Shown: positions 24,850-28,800 of the stretch, piece by piece | Position numbering within the stretch: the first letter of the stretch is position 1 | How the letters are laid out: every line of letters begins with the position of its first letter | Assembly (NCBI GenBank): GCA_964452725.1 | Contig: CAYVMX010000014.1 | Location: 1 to 28,800, forward strand | Direction: 5' to 3' | Source of the DNA: CAYVMX01 sp964452725 | Lineage (GTDB): Bacteria; Patescibacteriota; Gracilibacteria; JAHISY01 | DNA: 28,800 nucleotides | Position numbers and translations under genes: made by a program | The notes under the pieces: model-generated | Told to the model about the DNA's origin: nothing | Database searches by the model: none | What the model saw: the letters and a program-made list of their open reading frames with translations, nothing else

Positions 24850-25428
24850 TTAAACCAAGCCGAGAAAATTTAGAAAGTCGGAGTGATGAATAAAAAGCGT
24901 AAAAATATACGCCAGCAATATCCCACCTGCGACATCGGAGACGAAATGAAATTGGAGGTAAATCCGACTGAGCGCTACCAGTGTCGCAAAGATCAGTACT
25001 GGTACAGCCAGATTAGTGAATACAAAAGCCAATATAAACGCTGCAGCGAAACTACCAGCCGAGTGTGCCGAAGGAAACGACGAATCGACCTGACCGATGT
25101 AGGTGAGATGATTGAGTGGTCGTGCACGGCGAAAGATGTACTTACCAACGAAAGCTGCGCCGAGTGCCAACACACAGGTAGCGGTCAATACAAAGACTTG
25201 GGTGACTTCTCCACGTTGAAGCGAATAAATAACTGGCGCGACAAAAAGCAATGTGACAATAAAAGGAGTATTAGAACAAAGTCTAAAAAAAGAATCAATA
25301 AACTGATAACGTCCCAAAGTTTTTTGACTCAGCTCGACAATTTTTTTGTCTAAACCTAAAAAACCAGCCAGTACTAGTAGCACCAATACGGTGATAAAAA
25401 CTGCGGCAAAAATATTTAATTCAAACAT
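24850..25428 (-). CDS. PAP2-family lipid phosphatase
   Basis: A 192-residue membrane protein with about five or six helices and the three phosphatase motifs: KYIFRRARP (KX6RP), PSAHSAG (PSGH variant with Ala), and SRIYLQFHFVSDVAGG (SRX5HX3D). All catalytic residues are present. Family members dephosphorylate undecaprenyl pyrophosphate, phosphatidate or related lipids. It is first in an operon with the RNHCP protein and a polyprenol/diacylglycerol kinase, which fits carrier-lipid recycling. A leaderless promoter motif precedes it, and it diverges from the epimerase gene. Confidence 0.9.
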   Translation of the reverse strand: MFELNIFAAVFITVLVLLVLAGFLGLDKKIVELSQKTLGRYQFIDSFFRLCSNTPFIVTLLFVAPVIYSLQRGEVTQVFVLTATCVLALGAAFVGKYIFRRARPLNHLTYIGQVDSSFPSAHSAGSFAAAFILAFVFTNLAVPVLIFATLVALSRIYLQFHFVSDVAGGILLAYIFTLFIHHSDFLNFLGLV

Positions 25429-25435
25429 TGGAGCT

Positions 25436-25444
25436 ATTTTAGCA
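25436..25444 (-). promoter_or_regulatory. Extended -10 of the PAP2 gene (leaderless)
   Basis: On the minus strand TGCTAAAAT lies 7 nt before the ATG at 25428. It is identical to the motif before priA. Confidence 0.6.
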
Positions 25445-25468
25445 CTCCCCTTGCAAAGATTTTTGCGC

Positions 25469-25474
25469 TAGACT
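25469..25474 (+). promoter_or_regulatory. -10 of the epimerase gene (leaderless)
   Basis: GCTAGACT (TAGACT at 25469-25474) lies 9 nt before the ATG at 25484. The 55-bp divergent spacer thus holds both promoters, with a shared palindromic TTGCAA between them. Confidence 0.5.
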
Positions 25475-25483
25475 CTCCGCGTT

Positions 25484-26551
25484 ATGGCTACCAAAAGTAA
25501 GACCTATCTCATCACTGGCGGCACGGGCTTCCTCGGCTGTCATTTTGCCGAATATCTACTGGCGAAAGGTCACCGTGTGAAACTCCTCGACCTCGAACCT
25601 CTGACCGAGCCTGCTCTCTGGGGACGTGTAGAGAGCTACCAAGGCGACGTACGAAACAAAATACTAGTAGAACGACTCATGATAGATGTCGATGTCGTAC
25701 TCCATGCTGCCATGGCACTACCACTGGCGAAACCGACTGAGATTCTCTCCACTGGCATAGAAGGCACGCGGACTGTACTCACCGCCGCTCATAAACTAAA
25801 AGTAACCCGTGTAGTCCATATTTCTTCTACGGCGGTCTACGGAGTACCCAAGCACCACCCACTCTACGAGACCGATCGAATGGTCGGAGTCGGACCTTAC
25901 GGTACAGCGAAAATAGCCGCTGAAAAACTTTGTAAGCAATTTCGTAAAAAAGGTCTAGTGATCGCGGTGATTCGTCCCAAGACTTTCATCGGCACGGGCC
26001 GACTCGGTGTTTTTCAAATTCTCTTTGATTGGATTCGAAGAGGTTGCCAGATACCTGTGATCGGCGATGGGCAAAATAAATACCAGCTCATGGACGTCCG
26101 TGATCTCTGCACCGGTCTCTATCTCGCCAGTACGAAACCCGCTCGATTGGCCAACGATACTTTCAACATCGGAGCAAAAAAATACGGCACCGTGGAGGCA
26201 GATTTTGCCAAGCTTTTTAAGTTCGCGAAATCTGGCAGTAAACTCCTACCCACTCCAGCGAAAGCGATCAAGACCACACTCGCTGGACTCGAAGCTATGA
26301 ATCTCTCACCGCTGTACAAATGGGTCTATGGTACAGCTGACAAAGATTCATTTGTCTCGACAGAGAAGATCGAGCAGCGGCTCGGCTGGAAACCCAAGTA
26401 CTCCAATGCCGACACGCTCATCGCCACCTATGACTGGTATCGTAAGCACTGGCGAGAGTATGAGAAGTCTACTGGCATTACTCACAAAGTCGCCTGGAAG
26501 CAAGGAGCATTGAAGGTCGCTCGCTGGGTATTACAGCCAAAGAAGAAATAA
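25484..26551 (+). CDS. NAD-dependent epimerase/dehydratase (extended SDR)
   Basis: A 355-residue Rossmann-fold enzyme. The nucleotide-binding motif is TGGTGFLG (residues about 11-18), followed by an acidic residue after beta-2 (LLDLEP). The catalytic Ser is in HISSTAVYG and the Tyr-Lys pair in YGTAKIAAEK. Extended SDRs of this type act on nucleotide sugars or hydroxysteroid-like substrates; the substrate is not identifiable. The C-terminal tail is basic (about 320-355). It ends 1 nt before the convergent DEAD-box helicase stop, with no terminator. Confidence 0.9.
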   Translation: MATKSKTYLITGGTGFLGCHFAEYLLAKGHRVKLLDLEPLTEPALWGRVESYQGDVRNKILVERLMIDVDVVLHAAMALPLAKPTEILSTGIEGTRTVLTAAHKLKVTRVVHISSTAVYGVPKHHPLYETDRMVGVGPYGTAKIAAEKLCKQFRKKGLVIAVIRPKTFIGTGRLGVFQILFDWIRRGCQIPVIGDGQNKYQLMDVRDLCTGLYLASTKPARLANDTFNIGAKKYGTVEADFAKLFKFAKSGSKLLPTPAKAIKTTLAGLEAMNLSPLYKWVYGTADKDSFVSTEKIEQRLGWKPKYSNADTLIATYDWYRKHWREYEKSTGITHKVAWKQGALKVARWVLQPKKK

Positions 26552-26552
26552 A

Positions 26553-27794
26553 CTAGCGTCGTCGGTAGGTACTGCGACCACCTGGCTTATTGGGTCTACT
26601 CGAGCGACCTCTGTCATGTGAGGTCAATCTACTAGGAGCTACTACTTCCCTCTTTGGCATGGGTCTCCGTGCTGGTAGATCTCTCGGGGTTGGTGCAACT
26701 GGTAGCTGATTGCGAATCGTTCTTTCGATAGCATTGACCTCCTTGGCTTGTTGGGGAGTGGCAAAAGAGATTGCCTTGCCAGTGTGACTAGCACGCCCAG
26801 TCCTACCGATCCGATGGACATAATCATCGGGATTGTCTGGTAGGTCGTAGTTGAGTACTAGCTCGATACCCTGTACGTCGATCCCCCGAGCTGCGATATC
26901 AGTCGCGACGAGTACACGATATTTACCGTTTTTGAAGCCTGCGAGTGCATTGCGCCGTTGACCGAGTGTACGATTGGCATGAATCTCATCAGCCGTGTGA
27001 CCCATTGAGCGGATCAGGGTCGCGAGCTTACGCGCACCATGCTTCGTACGAGAAAAAATCAACACCGTACCACGGTAATCAGTAAGCAGTTTTTCGAGAA
27101 GCTGAGGCTTATTGGCATGTGGCACGACGAAAAGCTCCTGTTCAATTTGCCGACTGGTCGTACCCGATGGCGCGACCTCCACGCGTAGCGGTAGTTGCAT
27201 ATACTTCGTAGCAAGCCGTGCTATCTCACTCGGCATCGTCGCCGAGAAAAGCATCGTCTGCCTCTTGGACGGTAGTAATGCGAGGATTTTATTGATCTGT
27301 GGGGCAAAACCCATATCAAGCATCCGATCTGCCTCATCGAGTACGAGGACTGCGATATTCTTGAGACTGGCAATACCCTCCTGTGCGAGATCAATCAAAC
27401 GACCAGGAGTCGCGATAATGATCTTGGGATTACGACGTAGTAGACCAGCCTGCATCCGCGCAGATGCCCCACCAATTACGAGTGCCAATGGTATGGCTGG
27501 CATTAGTTTTTTTAGACTTTGCTCGACTTGCTCAGCCAGCTCACGAGTCGGCAGGAGGATCAGACCTTGGGCTGTCGGTGATAGTGCGGAGAGCTGCTGA
27601 ATCATCGGAATACCAAAAGCAAGTGTCTTACCCGTACCTGTCTGTGCGATACCGATGACATCTTTGCCTTCGATCGCGACTGGAATGGCCTTGGCTTGGA
27701 TCGGAGTCGGTATCTTGAAACCAAGCCGCTCAATCTGCGTAAGTAGAGCTGGCGCAATACCAAGTCCGTTGAAAGTTTGAGGAGTAGAGTTCAT
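26553..27794 (-). CDS. DEAD-box RNA helicase (RhlE-like)
   Basis: A 413-residue ATP-dependent RNA helicase. Motifs in order: Q motif (GFKIPTPIQAKAIP), I AQTGTGKT, Ia PTRELAEQ, II DEADRMLDMGF, III SAT, IV-V VLIFSRTKHGA and ATDIAARGIDVQG, and VI HRIGRTGR. The C-terminal roughly 45 residues are basic and Arg-rich (ending GGRSTYRRR), typical of RhlE/CshA-type helicases that act on rRNA or cold-induced structures. No Shine-Dalgarno is seen; a T-run directly precedes the ATG. Upstream is the structured non-coding segment before the tRNA cluster. Confidence 0.93.
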   Translation of the reverse strand: MNSTPQTFNGLGIAPALLTQIERLGFKIPTPIQAKAIPVAIEGKDVIGIAQTGTGKTLAFGIPMIQQLSALSPTAQGLILLPTRELAEQVEQSLKKLMPAIPLALVIGGASARMQAGLLRRNPKIIIATPGRLIDLAQEGIASLKNIAVLVLDEADRMLDMGFAPQINKILALLPSKRQTMLFSATMPSEIARLATKYMQLPLRVEVAPSGTTSRQIEQELFVVPHANKPQLLEKLLTDYRGTVLIFSRTKHGARKLATLIRSMGHTADEIHANRTLGQRRNALAGFKNGKYRVLVATDIAARGIDVQGIELVLNYDLPDNPDDYVHRIGRTGRASHTGKAISFATPQQAKEVNAIERTIRNQLPVAPTPRDLPARRPMPKREVVAPSRLTSHDRGRSSRPNKPGGRSTYRRR

Positions 27795-27893
27795 AAAAAA
27801 AAATTAAATAATGGCGACAATCCTGAAATAATCAGGACACGGACACCATTCAATTAACTATTTTGAACTTATCCGCTCGTGTCTAAATGTGAA

Positions 27894-27913
27894 TATGGTG
27901 GATGGGGAAGGAT
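27894..27913 (-). repeat. 20-bp copy of the tRNA-Tyr 3' end (att-like direct repeat)
   Basis: Identical to 28203-28222, which covers the T-arm start, acceptor 3' strand, CCA and 2 flanking nt of tRNA-Tyr. Identity stops exactly at both ends. Such duplications of tRNA 3' ends are typical of integration sites. Confidence 0.8.
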
Positions 27914-27949
27914 AATGGTCGCTATCGCGACCAGCGGGCCGCGTTGCTC

Positions 27950-27978
27950 GGATATTACTAAGTAAGCTTAGCATATCC
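27950..27978. other. Hairpin, 11 bp interrupted
   Basis: GGATAT (27950-27955) pairs with ATATCC (27973-27978), and CTAAG (27958-27962) with CTTAG (27967-27971), closing loop TAAG. There is no T-run on either strand, so it is unlikely to be an intrinsic terminator. Confidence 0.6.
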
Positions 27979-28027
27979 CTCGTTTCCCTCACCCTTCAAA
28001 CCAAAGATTCTTTATTCTCCAGACTAA

Positions 28028-28200
28028 AATCATGAAAGCTGGACAGGCGTAATGCGAAAGCTGGGTATCGTTATTTTACGCAGGCGGGCGTGTACCGCCG
28101 GAGTAAAATACGAACCAGAGCGCAGCATGAAGCCTGTGAGTCCCTAGCGGGAGAGAGCCCACGTCCGAGGGCAGAGCGAAGCGCGCCCTCTTTCATGATT
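28028..28200. other. 173-bp element with 11-bp terminal inverted repeats and a multi-branch fold
   Basis: The ends are AATCATGAAAG (28028-28038) and its exact reverse complement (28190-28200). Inside, CAGGC/GCCTG (28044-28048 with 28132-28136) encloses GCG/CGC, CTGG/CCAG (28061-28064 with 28115-28118) and a long arm ATTTTAC/GTAAAAT plus GGCGG/CCGCC (28073-28099 and 28103-28109). Further hairpins are TCCC/GGGA (28141-28152) and GAGGGC/GCCCTC (28167-28190). It abuts the tRNA-Tyr 3' flank. It may be a MITE-like repeat or a structured RNA; no known RNA family was recognised. Confidence 0.6.
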
Positions 28201-28202
28201 AT

Positions 28203-28222
28203 TATGGTGGATGGGGAAGGAT
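28203..28222 (-). repeat. 20-bp direct repeat, tRNA-Tyr copy
   Basis: Partner of 27894-27913. It spans the 3' end of the intact tRNA-Tyr and 2 nt beyond its CCA. Confidence 0.8.
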
Positions 28223-28289
28223 TCGAACCTTCGAAGGCGGAGCCAACAGATTTACAGTCTGTCCCCTTTGACCGCTCGGGAACCCATCC
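28205..28289 (-). tRNA. tRNA-Tyr (GTA)
   Basis: On the minus strand, acceptor GGATGGG pairs with CCCATCC. The anticodon loop within CAGACTGTAAATCTG gives GTA, and the T-arm contains GGTTCGAATCC. There is a long variable arm as expected for bacterial tRNA-Tyr, discriminator A and an encoded CCA (28205-28207). The GUA anticodon is a queuosine target, and queA lies in the same cluster. Confidence 0.95.
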
Positions 28290-28298
28290 AAGAATAAG

Positions 28299-28374
28299 TG
28301 GAGCCACCTGTCGGGGTCGAACCGACGACAATCCGCTTACAAGGCGGGCGCTCTACCAACTGAGCTAAGGTGGC
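28299..28374 (-). tRNA. tRNA-Thr (TGT)
   Basis: On the minus strand, GCCACCT pairs with AGGTGGC. The D-arm is TAGCTCAGTTGGTAGAG, anticodon loop CTTGTAA gives TGT, and the T-arm is GTCGGTTCGACCCCGAC. Discriminator T is followed by encoded CCA (28299-28301). All arms pair. Confidence 0.96.
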
Positions 28375-28402
28375 AAAAATCCAAAATAGTTTACCAGAAA
28401 AA

Positions 28403-28423
28403 TGGCGGAGGGGGAGGGATTCG
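28403..28423 (-). pseudogene. tRNA-Ser 3'-end fragment
   Basis: On the minus strand, CGAATCCC, acceptor 3' strand CCCCCTCC, discriminator G and CCA are present, 19 of 21 bases identical to the end of tRNA-Ser at 28553-28573. No matching 5' half (GGAGGGG) was found in the next 130 nt. It is a remnant of a second serine tRNA or an integration scar. Confidence 0.65.
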
Positions 28424-28513
28424 GCTAGCTGCTTGTCTGTATTAATTCCATCTCGGTACACGGCTCGCACTGGCACCTAAGCGATAATTCAAACTGTTTC
28501 TGCTCCCATCTAT

Positions 28514-28546
28514 CTAGAACCTCCACCCTCGGGGTGGAGAACCTAG
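28514..28546. other. Strong hairpin downstream of tRNA-Ser
   Basis: CTCCACCC (28521-28528) pairs with GGGTGGAG (28532-28539) around loop TCG. Beyond 3-nt internal loops, CTAG pairs with CTAG. It lies 7 nt past the tRNA-Ser CCA on the tRNA strand without a T-run. A role in 3' processing or weak termination is possible. Confidence 0.55.
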
Positions 28547-28552
28547 CTAGCT

Positions 28553-28646
28553 TGGCGGAGGAGAAGGGATTCGAACCCTTGAGACGGGTTACCCCGCCTA
28601 CTCGATTTCGAATCGAGCGCCTTCAACCAACTCGAGCCACTCCTCC
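28553..28646 (-). tRNA. tRNA-Ser (CGA)
   Basis: On the minus strand, GGAGGAG pairs with CTCCTCC. The anticodon arm CTCGA-TTCGAAA-TCGAG gives CGA, there is a long variable arm (AGGCGGGGTAACCCGTCT), and the T-arm is AAGGGTTCGAATCCCTT. Discriminator G and encoded CCA (28553-28555) follow. The 94-nt length fits a class II serine tRNA. Confidence 0.95.
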
Positions 28647-28660
28647 GCGTACAAAATATT

Positions 28661-28800
28661 TTACAGTAGAAGCATAGCGTCACCAAAACTATAAAAACGG
28701 TACCCTTTCTCTTTAGCGATCTCATATAGCTCGAAGGTCTGCCCTCGTCCGATGAAAGCTGCGACGAGCATAATCAGTGTACTCTTGGGCAGGTGAAAAT
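28661..28800 (-). CDS. queA: S-adenosylmethionine:tRNA ribosyltransferase-isomerase, C-terminal end (partial)
   Basis: The last 46 codons run to a TAA at 28661-28663: FHLPKSTLIMLVAAFIGRGQ, then TFELYEIAKEKGYRFYSFGD and AMLLL. This is the conserved C-terminus of QueA (FHLPKSTL-MLV and YRF-S-GDAM). QueA transfers and isomerises the ribosyl moiety of SAM onto preQ1 at position 34 of GUN-anticodon tRNAs, making epoxyqueuosine. The 5' part lies beyond the window. It ends 14 nt before tRNA-Ser on the same strand, so the tRNA cluster may be transcribed from the queA side. Confidence 0.93.
   Translation of the reverse strand, partial: FHLPKSTLIMLVAAFIGRGQTFELYEIAKEKGYRFYSFGDAMLLL

Larger units (their letters stand above)
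27795..28202. other. Non-coding segment with hairpins and att-like repeats
   Basis: About 400 bp with no credible gene between the helicase and tRNA-Tyr. It contains a 6-bp hairpin TCCTGA/TCAGGA (27821-27837), a copy of the tRNA-Tyr 3' end (27894-27913), a 7-bp hairpin TGGTCGC/GCGACCA (27916-27933), an 11-bp interrupted hairpin (27950-27978) and a 173-bp element with inverted ends (28028-28200). A small mobile or formerly mobile element, or a structured RNA, is possible. Confidence 0.7.

Noticed and set aside
28071..28368. Open frames of 86 and 92 aa on both strands over the tRNA cluster
   Set aside because: They run through tRNA-Tyr and tRNA-Thr and the palindromic element, so they are not protein genes.

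Overview
The window reads as a piece of a Patescibacteria (candidate phyla radiation) genome, probably from a metagenome assembly. The reasons are a divergent 16S rRNA with no rRNA partner visible in the window, several synthetases in trimmed form (AlaRS without C-Ala, ProRS without the INS editing domain), DUF4012 and DUF3352 envelope proteins, small cysteine-patterned lipoproteins, a near absence of Shine-Dalgarno sequences, and dense genes with almost no terminators. The standard code fits: TGA ends five genes cleanly, which argues against the UGA=Gly code of Gracilibacteria and Absconditabacteria. TAG is the commonest stop (12 of 23 genes counted). The class or phylum within the group cannot be settled from this sequence.

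Layout. 1-763 is the 5' half of a 16S gene on the minus strand, with a strong promoter and a heavily structured leader (764-1051). priA (1100-3022) diverges from it. Next come a possible 74-aa ORF on the minus strand and a T-box riboswitch (about 3331-3532) in front of ileS. The plus-strand run ileS, yvlD-like, secG, peptide-type binding protein, ruvX (3532-10077) converges on a minus-strand operon DUF3352, DUF4012, comM (15306-10074). That operon diverges from alaS-adk (15394-17857). A minus-strand block follows: pyrG, a CNNM/CBS transporter-like protein, a cysteine-rich DUF333-like lipoprotein and a cyclophilin lipoprotein (22319-17874). Then come proS and a tiny lipoprotein (22391-23854), and the only clear Rho-independent terminator (23881-23906). 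A minus-strand operon PAP2, RNHCP protein, polyprenol/diacylglycerol kinase (25428-23928) is next, followed by an NAD-dependent epimerase, a DEAD-box helicase, a 410-bp non-coding segment rich in hairpins and att-like repeats, tRNA-Tyr, tRNA-Thr and tRNA-Ser, and the 3' end of queA.

How it works together. Much of the window is the translation and nucleotide core (16S, IleRS, AlaRS, ProRS, tRNAs, QueA, PyrG, Adk). The rest concerns replication and recombination (PriA, RuvX, ComM-type ATPase), secretion (SecG) and the envelope (lipoproteins, polyprenyl-phosphate metabolism). The regulatory features stand out most. The ileS leader looks like an ultrashort-Stem-I translational T-box whose T-box sequence is also perfectly complementary to the ileS start region. 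A recurring extended -10 motif (TGCTAAAAT-like) sits 6-11 nt before several start codons, implying leaderless or nearly leaderless mRNAs.

Assembly note: the 100-N gap at 5880-5979 inside ileS is flanked by the same 55 bp on both sides. Collapsing it restores one in-frame ileS of 1039 aa, so the gap is almost certainly artificial.
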